Positions 11,814-24,395 are shown, counted from the stretch's first letter. The stretch: 64,000 nt of DNA from Hordeum vulgare subsp. vulgare (GCF_904849725.1 NC_058518.1:416647081-416711080), one strand, 5' to 3'. Translations and numbers: made by a program. The notes: generated from the letters alone by a model not told the origin.

Positions 11814-14800
11814 TGTAGCGACCCGACTCAAGACGAGTCAAGCCCCTGGTGTTTCCGTACCATCCCAAGATCATGCTGGTACACACTCAGTACATAATGT
11901 ATATATTCAAGAGTTCAATCACACAGCTTTATTAATCGAAATCTCATAAAGAGTACTTTATTACAATAAAGGATTACAATAAAGTGGCTGAAGGCCAACT
12001 CATGAGATATCTAACGAAGACTAGCAGAAGCATCAGGTAGACGAGTCCATCCGACTCCAAGGGCATGTCGCTGAGCGTAGATCGTAGCCTCACTCCTGGT
12101 CGGAAAAGTACTCTACAACATGATACGTTGCAGCCGTGTAGGTCAGCATATTGAATATGCCGGCAAGTCATCAAAGAGAGGAGTAAAATAATAATCAACT
12201 ATCTCTACATGCATATTTGGCCGGTGGGGCTATGAGTTTTTGCATAGAGCCAGTTTTATCCTACAACAAGAGGGGCTGGAAGCAAAATATTACTACATTG
12301 TTTGTTGTTAACGAGATGGTTCCGCCAACCAATTCTCGTACCCGAATAGTTGTTAACACCCACATCATTATTAAGTTGTGTCGAGAGTTCAGGGGAATTT
12401 CAATGCCTTCGGCTCAAGTCGTCCATGACCGTGGACACGGCTAATCGATTAGGTTGGGCACTCTGCAGAGTTTTGCACACGTTCCCCACAAGATTTGATC
12501 GCCTCCGTGTTTGTCCTCGCACTTCAGGGTGTTTGAAGACCGGATGATCAAAACATGGTCTTTCAACGGGTCCCTCTGAATCCCTGTCGGTGCCCATCCA
12601 TTCCTACCGTTCTTCTACATCTGCTAGCACCGCCTGCCCAGAGTCGCCGCGTTGTCCAACCAAGCCAGAGCCCATAATGACTTGTGATTGTGCAGGTAAG
12701 CCTTGAGTCTTGAAGTCTCCGTCCGTCTCTTTGAGCCTGGGTGAAGCTTTCCGCAGGATGTCATGGCCTCTCCAGCATCCCGGGCATCCACTAGTTTCTC
12801 CAGGGAGCCGATCAACCGTCCTTCACCTAGAGTTGCATTGCGTCCGAGGTCTTAAAAATCTTGTCTTAACCGGTCTTGATTATTTAATCAACCTCGCATC
12901 ACTCGTGTTATGCACTCAACCGAAAACCCGTCTACTCAAGCATAGCAAATACAAAATTGTCGTCCCGGGGCAAAGTATCGGGGTTGTTGTGTGCCTACCA
13001 CATGATACTACAACTTATACTAAAGTTTCCAAGTACCTAGGCAGCATGCAATTGGGCAAAGCAAGGTGAACTACCATGCATCGAAAACATAGGAAAAATA
13101 ACATGATCAAAATGACTTGCCTTGATGATAGTTGTCTTGATCGAGCGCTTCTAAGTAACACGCTTCGCACTCCGGATGATCTACCGATACAAACACAAAA
13201 CACACCATAAGCACTACAATCAAGCAACAAGTAAAAATAACATCACAAGTAAGGATTTGCTAAAGCCTAAGTAAAAGAATTCAACACGCGTCACTATGGC
13301 AGAAACTTGTTTCTGTTGAAAACACCAGTACAAATACTTTAAAAATTTTGAAACTTCTACCACAGTAATATTTAATCACTACGAAGCAGTAGCAAAAAGA
13401 ATCAACTCAAAATCATTTTTTAAACTCCTGGAATAGGCAAAACAAGGTTTAAACTAAATCTGATCTAACTTATATTCTCAAATTTCAACCATAGACAAAT
13501 TATATGTTTTTAAAAACTACAGAAACATTAGAGTCTACTGGAACAAGAATCAATATCATTGGACTACGGGATCAAAAGTTATGGCCAAAAAAAAACAGAA
13601 ACTTTTCTGTTTTTGCAATTAGACAGAAAAAAATGAAGCTAACTAGCTAACTAACAGGGGGTATACGTGGCGCGCTACGATAGGCTGCGGGGTTGTTTGT
13701 TGCAAACGTTAGGAGCAAACGGCCTAGTTCTAACCGAAACTACTGGCTAAAGAATAAGTGAAATAAAACCGATGGTTTTCTAATCTAAACCGAAGGGGTA
13801 TTCTAAGAACTAATCTACACCATCGAAGAAGGATCTAAGGGCTACTAAAAGAAAAAGAAAAACCAACAGAAGAGGAGGGAGTTACTGTGGCTGTGGGGGA
13901 CAACTCCGGCGAGGGGAGGTGGTCGCCGGCGAGGGGAGGGGCTCCGGGGGCGGTGGAGGGGACGGGGAGGCGGCGGCGGCAGTCCTCCACCGAGGGGGGG
14001 CGTCGGGCGGAGCGGGGAGCGGCTCGGGGTGGCGCTCCCAGGGGGTGGCCGAAGGTGGTGGAGCTCGGCTCCGGTGGTGAGGTCTCGGGCAGGCGGCGAG
14101 GGTGGGGAACGGGCGAGGAGGGCTCGGGGCCTCGGGCTACTTATAGGCCGGAGAGGGGTCGAGGAAGGAAGGAGTAGAGGGAATCGGGGAGGATCCCGAG
14201 TTCCTCGGATGCTAGCTGGGCTCGGGCAGGAGTTTGGAATGAGGAGGGAGATGACCGCATGAGAGGGGAGGGTCGGCCAGCGGGGCCCGCGGGGCAGTGG
14301 GTGGGAGGGAGTGGCGATTGGGAAGGGTGGCCGCAACGTAGGGGATTCGGTCCCGGCGGCTGGGGGTTTGGCCCATGGCCTTAAGATGCGCTCAGGGCGG
14401 CGGCTTCCAAATGAAAGATACTTTCCTAATTTTAAATCTTTTCCGAAACAGAAAAAACAAAAGTGAAATAAAAGGAAATAAATCAAATATTTAATATAGG
14501 GTATTATATACCAAAAAAATCAGAAATATATCCTCTACCCGAATAACATTTTTCCAAAGTAAAAATAAAAACTTTAAAAAAATGTTTTTTTTCAGAAATT
14601 CCCTAAATTGCTTTATTTTCTTTTTGCAAATAAACTTTGTATTTCTTGGCTCCAATATTTCAAAAATTGCCCGCACTTTGGAGGGTCATTTTCCTCCGCT
14701 CTCTCTCTCTTGCGTGCAAGAGAGTATTTCTCCGGGCATTTCTCGTGCGAGGAAAAATGGAAATGCAAATCAAAAGACGAAAGAATTCAAGCGCTAAAGT

Positions 14801-14873
14801 TATTTCAATCAATATGCATAGATGCTTAGCTACAATGTAAAACATTCCCAATTAGGAAAATTGGGATGTTACA
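11814..14873 (-). mobile_element. Tekay element 5' LTR (3060 bp)
   Basis: Ends TGTAGCGACC...GGGATGTTACA on the plus strand, matching the 3' LTR at 3199-6294. The two are similar enough to align by eye throughout. Right flank begins GACAA at 14874, inside the Athila-type LTR. The matching left target-site copy cannot be found because the other end of the array is truncated. Confidence 0.9.
14137..14147 (-). promoter_or_regulatory. Putative LTR promoter TATA box
   Basis: The minus strand reads CCTATAAGTAG in a very GC-rich context, downstream of the LTR's 5' half. The same motif is in the other LTR at 5542-5552. Its location fits the U3/R promoter of an LTR; transcription itself cannot be judged from sequence. 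Confidence 0.5.
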
Positions 14874-15757
14874 GACAATGGGTTATTCATGTGAGTACTT
14901 GATGTATGTTTTGTTGATCAACTTGCGGGTTTCGTGACATCGGGAACCTATGCATATGGGTTGGCACACGTTTTGACTCTCCGGTAGAAACTTTGGGGCA
15001 CTCTTTGAAGTTCTATGTGTTTGTTGAATAGATGATTCTGAGATTGTGTGATGCATATCGTCTAATCATGCCCACGGATACTTGAGGTGACAATGGAGTA
15101 TCTAGGTGACATTAGGGTCTTGGTTCATGTGTGTCTTAAGGTGTTATTCTAGTACGAACTCTAGGATAGATTGAACGGAAAGAATAGCTTCGTGTTATTT
15201 TACTACGGACTCTTGAATAGATCGATCAGAAAGAATAACTTTGTGGTCGTTTCGTACCGACAATAATCTCTTCGTTTGTTCTCCGCTATTAGTGAGTTTG
15301 GAGTGACTCTTTGTTGCATGTTGAGGGCTAGTTATATGATCCAATTATGTTATCATTGTTGAGAGAACTTCACTAGTGAAAGTATGAACCCTAGGCCTTG
15401 TTTCCACGCATTGCAATACCATTCGTGCTCACTTTTATTATTAATTACCTTGCTGTTTTTATAATTTCAGATTACAAAAACCTATATCTACTATCCATAT
15501 TGCACTTGTATCACCATCTCTTCGCCGAACTAGTGCACCTATACAATTTACCATTGTATTGGGTGTGTTGGGGACACAAGAGACTCTTTGTTATTTGGTT
15601 GCAGGGTTGCTTGAGAGAGACCATCTTCATCCTACGCCTCCCACGGATTGATAAACCTTAGGGCACCCACTTGAGGGAAAATTACTACTGTCCTACAAAC
15701 CTGTGCACTTGGAGGCCCAACAACGTCTACAAGGAGAAGGTTGCGTAGTAGACATCA
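14874..15757 (+). mobile_element. Athila-type Gypsy LTR, right piece with 3' terminus
   Basis: Ends in the characteristic run GGAGGCCCAACAACGTCTAC (15702-15721), then ...GTAGTAGACATCA at 15757, which I recognise as the 3' end of Sabrina/Fatima-type LTRs. It continues the piece at 811-1066. The next base begins Copia integrase sequence, so this LTR (solo or 3' LTR) was inserted in an older Copia element. The part of that Copia element expected on the other side is not in the window. Confidence 0.7.
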
Positions 15758-18042
15758 CCTTCCTCCTCAACCGGTGTTGCCTCGACAGAGATTTCTCTTT
15801 GCCCTGCGCCACCATCTAGAGGGAGCAGAGGTTCAACAACCTCATCAAGTTCTATCTTCCTCCCACTCAATTATTTTGAGAGAAACTCCTTCTCAAGAAA
15901 AGCTCTGTTCTTAGCAACAAACACTTTGCCCTCAGATCTGAGATAGAAGGTGTACCCAACTGTCTCTTTTGGGTAACCTATGAATACGCACTTTTTCGCT
16001 TTGGGTTCCAGCTTTTCAGGCTGAAGCTTTTTGACATAAGCATCACATCCCCAAACTTTAAGAAACGACAACTTTGGCCTCTTGCCATGCCATAGCTCAT
16101 ATGGTGTGGTCTCAACGGATTTTTATGGTGCCCTATTTAAAGTGAATGCAGTTGTCTCTTATGCATAACCCGAAAACGATAACGGCAAATCGGTAAGAGA
16201 CATCATAGACAGCACCATATCTAACAAAGTACGATTATGACGTTCGGACACACCATTACGATGTGGTGTTCCAGGCGGTGTCAATTGTGAAATGATTCCA
16301 CATTGTCTTCAGTGAGCACCAAACTCGAAACTCAGATATTCACCCCCTCGATCAGATCGTAGGAACGTGATCTTCTTGTTACGATGATTTTCAACTTCAC
16401 TCTGAAATTGCTTGAACTTTTCCAACGTGTCAGACTTGTGCTTCATTAAGTAGATATATCCATACCTACTCAAATCTTCACTGAAGGTGACAAAATAACG
16501 ATATCCGCCGCGTGCCTCCACACTCATCGGACCGCACACATCAGTATGTATGATCTCCAACAAGTCACTTGCACGGTCCATTGTTCCGGAGAACGGAGTC
16601 TTAGTCATCTTGCCCATGAGGCATGGTTCGCACGTGTTAAGTGATTCGAAATCAAGTGACTCCAAAATCCCATCAGCATGGAGTTTCTTCATGCTCTTTA
16701 CACCAATATGACCTAACCGGCAGTGCCACAAAAACGTGGCGCTATGATTGTTAACTCTACATCTTTTGGTCTCAATGTTATGTATATGTGTGTCATCACA
16801 ATCAAGATTCAATATGAACTAACCCCTCACATTGGGTGCATGACTATAAAAGATATTACTCATAAAAATAGAACAACCATTATTCTCTGACTTAAATGAG
16901 TAACCGTCTCGCAATAAACAAGATCCGGATATAATGTTCATGCTTAACGCATGCACTGAATAACAATTATTTAAGTTCATAACTAATCCGGATGGTAACG
17001 GAAGTGACAGTATGCTGACGGCGATTGCATCAACCTTGCAACCATTTCCCACGCGCATCGTCACTTCATCCTTCGCCAGCCTTCGTTTATTCCTTAGTCC
17101 CTGCTTCGAGTTGCAAATATGAGCAACATAACCGGTGTCAAATACCCATGCACTACTACGAGAGCTGGTTAAGTACACATCAATAACATGTATATCACAT
17201 ATACCTGGTTTGGCGTTGGCCGCCTTCTTATCAGCCAAATACTTGGGGCAGTTGCGCTTCCAGTGACCCATCCCCTTGCAATAACAGCACTCTATTTCCG
17301 GCTTAGGTCCAGCCTTGGGTTTCTTCGTCTGATTGGCAACAGTCTTGCCACTCTTCTTGGAGTTACCCTTCATGCCTTTGCCGTTTCTCTTGAAACCAGT
17401 GGTCTTATTGACCATCAACATTTGATTCTCTTTCCGGAGTTCTGACTCTGGAACTTTCAGCATCGTGAATAACTCGCAGGGTGACTTGTTCATCCCTTGC
17501 ATGTTATAGTTCAACACAAATCTCTTGTAGCTAGATGGCAGTGATTGAAGAATTCTGTCAGTGATAGCCTCTTGCGGGGGTTCAATCCCCAGCTCAGCTA
17601 GACGGTTTGATTACCCAGACATTTTGAGCACATGTTCACTGACGCACGAATTCTCCTCCATCTTGCAAGCATAGAATTTATTGGAGGTCTCATACCTCTC
17701 GATCCGGGCGTTCTTCTGAAAGATAAACTTCAACTCTTGGACAATCTCATATGCTCCATGATGTCCAAAGCGTCGTTGAAGTCCCGGTTTGAAGCCATAC
17801 AAGACTGCACATTGAACTACTGAGTAGTCCTCCTTACATGATTGCCAAACGTTCAAAACATCTTGGTCAGGCGTAGCGGATGGTTCATCTCCTGGCGCAG
17901 CATCAAGGACATAATTCTTTTTCCCAGCTTATAGGATGAGCCTAAGATTACGAGCCCAGTCTACAAAGTTGCTACCATCATCTTTCAGCTTAGCTTTCTC
18001 TAGGAACGTGTTGAAATTCAGGGTTGCTACTGCATGAGCCAT
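15758..18042 (-). pseudogene. Copia (Angela-type) gag-protease-integrase, 3' truncated
   Basis: The gag start is ATG 18040-18042 (MAHAVATLNFNTFLEKAKLK); an in-frame TAA follows within about 40 codons. Further along are a CCHC zinc knuckle (CCYCKGMGHWKRNC, about 17270), a protease with the DTG active site intact (WVFDTGYVAHICN, about 17135), the GAG-pre-integrase H/C region (CRLGHIGVKSMKKLHADG) and integrase (HTDVCGPM, SDRGGEYLS). The frame breaks near 17600, 16815 and 16300. The reverse transcriptase and RNase H halves are missing: the frame meets the Athila LTR at 15757. It is closely related to the polyprotein at 57572-61539. Confidence 0.88.
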
Positions 18043-19296
18043 TGATCTACAACATAAAATATTGCAAAGTGGACTTAGACTATGTTCAAGATAATCAGAG
18101 TTTAACTAATCAAATTACTAAAAAACTCCCACTCAAATAGACATCCCTCTAGTTACTTGAGTATGGCATGATCCAAATTCACTAACCCAAATCCGATCAT
18201 CACATGAGCTGAGTATAGTTTCAGTGGTAAACATCTTTATGCTAATCATATCAACTATACGATTCATGCTCGACCTTTCAGTCTCTCGTGTTCTGAGGCC
18301 ATGTCTCCACATGCTAGGCTCGTCAAGTTTAACCCGAGTGTTCCGCGTGTGCAACTATTTTGCATCCGTTGTATGCGAACGTTGAGTCTATCACACCCGA
18401 TCATCACGTGGTGTCTCGAAACGACGAACTGTCGCAACGGTGCACAGCCAGGGAGAACACAAATTTATCTTGAAATTTTAGTGAGGGATCACCTGACAAT
18501 GCTACCGTCGTTCTAAACAAGATAAGGTGCATAAAAGGATTAACATCACATGAAATTCATAAATGACATGATATGGCCATGATCTTGTGCTTCTTGATCT
18601 CCATCACCAAAGCACCGGCATGATCTTCATCGTCACCGGTGCCACACCATGATCTCCATCATCGTGCCGCCATCGAGGTTGTCGTGCCATCTATGCTATT
18701 ACTACTAAATCTACAACCTAGCAATAAGTAAACACATCTGCAAACACAAACATTTGTTTAAAGACAACCCTATGGCTCCTGCCGGTTGCTGTAGCATCGA
18801 TGTGCAAGTCGATATTAACTATTACAACATGATCATCTCATACATCCAATATATCACATCATGTCTTTGGCCATATCACATCACAAGCATACCCTGCAAA
18901 AACAAGTTAGACGTCCTCTAATTTGTTGTCGCATGTTTTACATGGCTGCTATGGGTATCTAGTACGGTCGCATCTTACTTACGCAAAAACCACAACGGAG
19001 ATGTGCAAATTGCTATTTAACCTCTCTCCAAGGACCCCCTCTGTCAAATCTAATTCAACTAAAGTTGAAGAAACAGGCACCCGCCAGTCATCTTTAAGCA
19101 ACAAGTTGCATGTTAGTCGATGAAACCGGTCTCTCATAAGCGTACGGGTAATGTTGGTTCGGGCCGCTTCAATCCAACAATACCGCCGAATCGAGAAAAT
19201 ACTAAGGAGGGCAGAAAATAGAACATCAACACCCACAAAAACTTTTGTGGTCTACTCGAGATTACATCTACGCATGAACCTAGCTCATCATGCCAC
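18043..19296 (-). mobile_element. Untranslated leader of the truncated Copia element
   Basis: Non-coding sequence between gag and the 5' LTR. It aligns by eye with the leader at 61540-62780 of the other Copia element (shared phrases such as ATCACACCCGATCATCACGT). A weak PBS-like TGGCATGATGAGC (minus strand) sits at 19283-19295 next to the LTR. Confidence 0.75.
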
Positions 19297-20950
19297 TGTT
19301 GGGGAACGTTGCATGGGAAACAAAAAATTTCCTACGCACATGAAGACCTATCATGGTGATGTTCATCTACGAGAGGGAGATCGGATCCACATACCCTTGT
19401 AGATCGCTAAGCGGGTAGCGTTAAGAAACACGGTTGATGTAGTGGTACATCTTTACGATCCGTCCCACGAACCGTCTTGCGATCCATCCCACGATCCGTT
19501 CCGATCTAGCGCCGAACGGACGACACCTCCGCGTTCAGCACATGTACAGCTCGATGACGATCTCTGCCTTCTTGATCCAGCAAGAGAGATAGGGAAGTAG
19601 ATGAGTTCTCCGGCAGCGTGATGGCGCGTTGGTGATGGTGATGATCTATTCCTGCAGGACTCCGCCCGAGCTCCGCAGAAATCCGATCTAGAGGAAGAAC
19701 TATGAGGTATAGGTTTGAGTTGCACGTGGCAAAGTTGTGTCTCAAAAACCCTAAAACCTCTAGTATATATAGGAGGAGGGGAGGGGCTAGCCTTGGGGCT
19801 CAAGGGAGCCCCTAGGGCACCAGCCGAAGTGGAGAGGAGGACTCCAACTCCAATTCGGTTTGGGGAAGGAGGAGTCCACCTCTCCCTTCCCACCTCCCTC
19901 TTTTTTTTTGGTTTTATCTTCTAGAGCCATAGCCCACTTGGGATGGCCTCACCAGACCACTAAGGGCTGGTGCGCCACCCTAGGACTATTGGGCTCAATC
20001 CCGGGTGGGTGGGGCCCTCCCAGTGAAAACCCGGAACCCATTCGTCACTTCCGGTAAACTGCCGGTAATGCCCGAAATCTTTCTGATGACCAAATGAAAC
20101 CATCCTATATATCAATCTTCGTTTCCGGACCATTTCGGAAACTCTCGTGACGTCCGTGATCTCATCCGGGACTCTGAATAACCTTCGATCACCAACACCT
20201 ATAACTCAACTATACCAAAACATCACCGAACCTTAAGTGTGCAGACCCCGCAGGTTCGAGAACTATGCAGACATGACCCGAGACACTTCCCGATCAATAT
20301 ACAATAGCGGGACCTGGATGTCCATATTGGATCCTACATATTCTACGAAGATCTTAACGGTTGAACCTCTATGCCAAGGATTCATATAATCCCGTATAAA
20401 ATTTCTTTGTCCTTTGGTATGTTACTTGTCCGAGATTTGATCTTCGGTATCTCTATACCTATTTCAATCTCGTTACCGGCAAGTCTCTTTACTCGTTCCG
20501 TAATACAAGATCTCGTGTGGAAGGATGTGGATGTCGCCTAGAGGGGGGGTTAAGAGGCGCTTTAAAATAATTAAGGTTTAGGCTTGAACAAATGCGGAAT
20601 AAAACTAACGTTTAATATGTCAAGCACAAAACCTACAAACAACTAGGCTCACCTATGTGCACCAACAACTTATGCTAAGCAAGATAAACAACTAAGTGAT
20701 AGCAAGATATATTACAATAAACAATATGTCTATCACAAAGTAAAGTGCATAAGTAAAGGGTTTAGGTAAGAGATAACCGAGGCACGAGGAGACGATGATG
20801 TATCCCGAAGTTCACACCCTTGCGGATGCTAATCTCCGTTAGAGCGGTGTGGAGGCACAATGCTCCCCAAGATGCCACTAAGGCCACCGTAATCTCCTCA
20901 CGCCCTCGCACAATGCAAGATGCCGTGATTCCACTAAGGGACCCTTGAGG

Positions 20951-21050
20951 GCGGTCACCGAACCCGTACAAATGGCAAACCTTGGCGGCGGTCACCGAAC
21001 CCGTACACGTGGCAACCCTTGGGGGCGGTTACCGGTACCCGTACAAATTG
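20951..21050. repeat. Short tandem repeat inside solo LTR copy 1
   Basis: Three imperfect copies of a 36-37 bp unit beginning GCGGTCACCGAACCCGTACA. The equivalent place in copy 2 (near 48190) has a single unit, so the array differs between family members. Confidence 0.75.
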
Positions 21051-21629
21051 CTCGGGGCAATCTCCACAACCTAATTGGAGACCCCGACGCTTGCCCGGAG
21101 CTTCACACCACAATGATTGAGCTCCGAGACACCACCAAGCTTCTAGGACGCCAAAGCATCCGCGAAGAACAATATCTAGGGTACTAAGTACCAAAGGTAA
21201 TAAGCTTCTCAAACTTCACTTCCACGTATCACCGTGGAGAACTGAAACCGATGCAACCAATGCAATGGCAAGAACACACGAAGTGGTCAAGTCCCTCACA
21301 CTCAAATCCCTCCACAACAACGAAAGCTATGAAGAAATATGAGAGGAAGAACAAGCAGCTCACAAAGAACTCCAAGATCAAGATCCAAGGGGTTCCCCTC
21401 ACATAGAGGAGAAAGTGATTGGTGGAGATGTGGATCTAGATCTCCTCTCTCTTTTCCCTCAAGAACAAGCAAGAATCATTGGAGGGATTGAGAGTAAGCA
21501 AGCTCTAAGAATGTCAACAATGGAGGTAGAACAAGAGCTCAACGGATGGATGAGGCCAAGGGGGAAGAAGACCCCCTTTATATAGTGGGGGAAGGAATCA
21601 GACCGTTACCCCCACTTACAGCCCGAGCC

Positions 21630-21859
21630 CAGCGGTACTACCGCTGGCTCCAGCGGTACTACCGCTAGCACTCCAGCGGTACTACCGCTGACCCTCCAGC
21701 GATACTACCGCTGGCTGCAGCGGTACTACCGCTGAGCCCATGGTAGCGCAAAGATACTACCGGGCCAACCACCGCCAAGAAAGTCTTCGCAAAAATGTCT
21801 GACGCAGTACTACCGCCAGCTCTAGCGGTACTACCGCTAGGTCCAGCGGTACTACCGCT
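21630..21859. repeat. Array of 15-bp palindromes AGCGGTACTACCGCT
   Basis: About six to eight copies, some with one change, of a perfect inverted repeat (7-bp arms around a single C), separated by 5-20 bases. Solo LTR copy 2 has weaker AGCGGTACAACCGC versions at about 48810-49095. The regular spacing may allow hairpins or repeated protein binding; function unknown. Confidence 0.85.
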
Positions 21860-23529
21860 CGCCACTGAAACAGCCATAACTTTCGCATACGAGCTCTGAA
21901 TCGAGCGAACCCAAGCTTGTTGGATTCAGGACGACAAGAGCTATCCAAATCTTAAGACCATGCAGATATGAAAATGCCAATGATATAGAGATGTGAGTCC
22001 TCTATGAATGAAGAACCGGCAAAAACTCCAACATCGAAAACATCATAGTATATGCATATGGACTCCATTTTCGATGAACTCGAGCTTGTCACGAAGATGA
22101 CCATAAGCTCTAAAACTCACAAAGAGAAACACCAAACAATAACCAAGAAGTATGATGCAAGGATGCAAATGGTTTGAGCTCTCAACGAACGATACGATCA
22201 AGCTACTCACTTGAGAGCCCCCCTTGATAGTACAACAATCTATCCTAAATAGAAAACCTATCAAGGGCAAACCTATACCTTGCACCTCGTCATCTTGAGC
22301 TAGATGATGATGATCTTGGCTTCCTCAAGATGGACCACCTTTCTTGATTGCGTTGGCTTGATGAAGACTAGTTGATTGCTCCCCCATACTCACTATGGGT
22401 GAGCCACTCTTCAGCATATCTTCACAAGTCCATTGCCACCACAATGGACGGCAAGCTTCAAGCATGATATCTTCGTGCTGATCCACTTGAACTTGCACAT
22501 TGCAATCTTGATGACGATCACAACTTGACGTCATACTTCATGGGTTGTATGAGATCTTCCCTTTGACGTAAGCCCATGGAAACACACCTAACCCCCACAT
22601 AGAACTCTCACGAAGACTATGGGTTAGTACACAAACACGTAATGGACAATGCTTCCCATACCATGGGATCACTTGATCCCTCTCGGTACATCTTGTACGC
22701 TTTGTGTGTTGATCATCTTGATTTACTCTTTGTCTGAGATCTTGATCAACCATGTGTCTCTATGACCATTCTTTGGATAATACCTTGAATACCATCTTGG
22801 TCATCATATAAACTCCTTGAACCCAACAGATGGACTTCAAGAAGTGCCTATGGACAAATCCTATAAATGTAACTTAAGGCAACCATTAGTCCATAGGAAT
22901 TGTCATTAATTACCAAAACCACATATGGAGATATATGCTCTAACATCATGAATAACACTTTAGTCACATTGCTTGCAAGGCTTATATGTGATGTATTACC
23001 GAGTGGGCCCCGAGATACCTCTCCGTCACATGGAGTGACAAATCCCAGTCTTGATCCATGCTAACTCAACGGACACCTTCGGAGATACCTGTAGAGCACC
23101 TTTATAATCACCCAGTAACGTTGCGACGTTTGATACACACAAGGTATTCCTCTGATGTCAGTGAGTTACATGATCTCATGGTCATAGGAATGAATACTTG
23201 ACACGCAGAAAACAATAGCAACAAAATGACACGATCACATGCTACGTTCATAGTTTGGGTCTTGTCCATAACATCATTCTCCTAATGATGTGATCCAGTT
23301 ATCAAGTGACAACACTTGCATATGATCAGAAAACCTTAACCATCCTTAATCAACTGGCTAGTCAACTAAAGACTTACTAGGGACATTGTTTTGTCTATAT
23401 ATCCACACATGTATCTATGCTTTCATTCAATACAATTATAGCATGGATAATAAAAGATTATCTTGAAACAGGAAATATAATAATAACTATTTTATCATTG
23501 CCTCTAGGGCATATTTCCAACACGCACAA

Positions 23530-24007
23530 CCCTGACAAAGCGCCAACACCGCATGCAGGTGTTTGTTCGTCCTCTAGTCGATGTCACCGATTTGCCAGCA
23601 AGGACTCTCTCGGTCGTCGCCCGGGCTCGGTGCTCGCGGAATGGCTCGCCGACTTGCCGATGCCGCTCGTATAATGCGACGACTGCATAGAGACAGTGCT
23701 GCTGCTCATATCTAGCATGCGGCAACACCTGGATGGGTGTTCTTCAAATGCAATAACACGGGGTATGTTCTTCTTTCTGTTCGGCTTACTCCGTTAAATT
23801 TGGTTAAACTTCGGTAGCTTATTGAGGTGTTCATGTGTGTAGGAAGGTGGATGCTCATTTTGGTATTGGGAAAAAGAATACATCCATTTATCGATAAGAA
23901 GAAACTTAATAGATGTTCATGCACTAATTAGTATAATTGAGGCTAATGACGCGGCTGCATGTGCAATTAGAAAAAAAATAAAGGGGAAGCAACGTCTAAT
24001 TCTTTAA
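23530..24007 (+). pseudogene. GRF-type zinc-finger gene fragment
   Basis: One frame gives WLADLPMPLV, a stop (TAA 23672-23674), then CDDC; a shifted frame gives PGWVFFKCNN, and after a plausible intron (GT at 23763, AG at 23841-23842) EGGCSFWYWEKEYIHL follows and ends at TAA 24005-24007. The Cys spacing and the FWYWE-EY end are typical of the plant zf-GRF domain found in many small multicopy genes next to or inside transposons. The stop and frame changes mean it is not functional. Its first exon may be incomplete, because it abuts a Copia LTR at 23522. Confidence 0.6.
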
Positions 24008-24245
24008 AATCAAAGCCGAAGAATAAATAATGTCGGATCAAGAATCTGCAGATCAACAATGGATGCCTGGGGAAGATGTTGGTCCAACTAGTGGAAGTAG
24101 TGATGGAAGTTGGATACCTTCTAAAATGCCTAATTGTAATTCTTGTTTTCTTAGATCTTGCTATTTTAACAAAGATTTGATGAATTATTATGTATCCAAT
24201 GCCTTCGAAGAAAAAAATATATGTTTTCATACTCCAAATTGAAAT

Positions 24246-24395
24246 GCAAAAACATTTTTGTGGGCCGACGGCGGCCGAGCAGAACCCGCAAAATGGACCC
24301 GTAAAAAGGATATTATGAATATCCTTTTTTGTGAGTCCGTTTTGCAGGGTCTGCTCGGTCGCCGCCCACGCCGGTCCGTAAAAGCGTTTTTTTGC
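24246..24395. mobile_element. Foldback (MITE-like) element, about 150 bp
   Basis: The left arm (for example CGGCGGCCGAGCAGAACCCG) and the right arm (reverse complement CGGCGACCGAGCAGACCCTG) pair over about 70 bases around a centre near 24316, with scattered mismatches. The outer arms include AAAAACATTTT and AAAAGCGTTTT. No coding capacity. Its class is uncertain. Confidence 0.65.

Larger units (their letters stand above)
2695..14873 (-). mobile_element. Tekay/Del-type Gypsy element with a partly duplicated internal region
   Basis: Two LTRs (3199-6294 and 11814-14873), both beginning on the minus strand with TGTAACATCCC and ending in GGGTCGCTACA, flank a gag-pol with a C-terminal chromodomain, which places it among chromoviruses of the Tekay/Del group. 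The right LTR is the 5' LTR. Left of the 3' LTR the PBS and leader ORF appear again (2695-3198) and then stop, so the unit reads LTR-internal-LTR-partial internal. That is the product expected from recombination between LTRs of neighbouring copies, followed by truncation. All enzymatic frames are broken, so it cannot move unaided. Confidence 0.85.
20518..22945 (-). mobile_element. Solo LTR (about 2.43 kb), family unassigned, copy 1
   Basis: On the plus strand it begins TGGAAGGATGTGGATGTCGC and ends ATATATGCTCTAACA, giving TG...CA ends. It is flanked by TCGTG (20513-20517) and TCATG (22946-22950), a 5-bp target duplication with one mismatch. Removing it restores a continuous Copia LTR. A second copy of the same family is at 47756-50199. 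No gag or pol is present, so it is best read as a solo LTR left by recombination. Confidence 0.82.
19297..23522 (-). mobile_element. Copia 5' LTR (Angela/BARE type) split by a solo LTR
   Basis: On the plus strand it starts TGTTGGGGAACGTTGC and ends GGGCATATTTCCAACA, that is, TGTTGGAAATATGCCC...CCCCAACA on the minus strand. The two parts (19297-20517 and 22946-23522) make an LTR of about 1.8 kb, like those at 51140 and 55712. A TATA-like TATATATAC-type box on the minus strand is at about 19763-19771. The 3' LTR of this copy is outside the window or lost. Confidence 0.9.

Noticed and set aside
24030..24242. 70-codon frame starting MSDQESADQQW as a small gene
   Set aside because: No splice context, domain or second copy; kept only as a note beside the GRF pseudogene.
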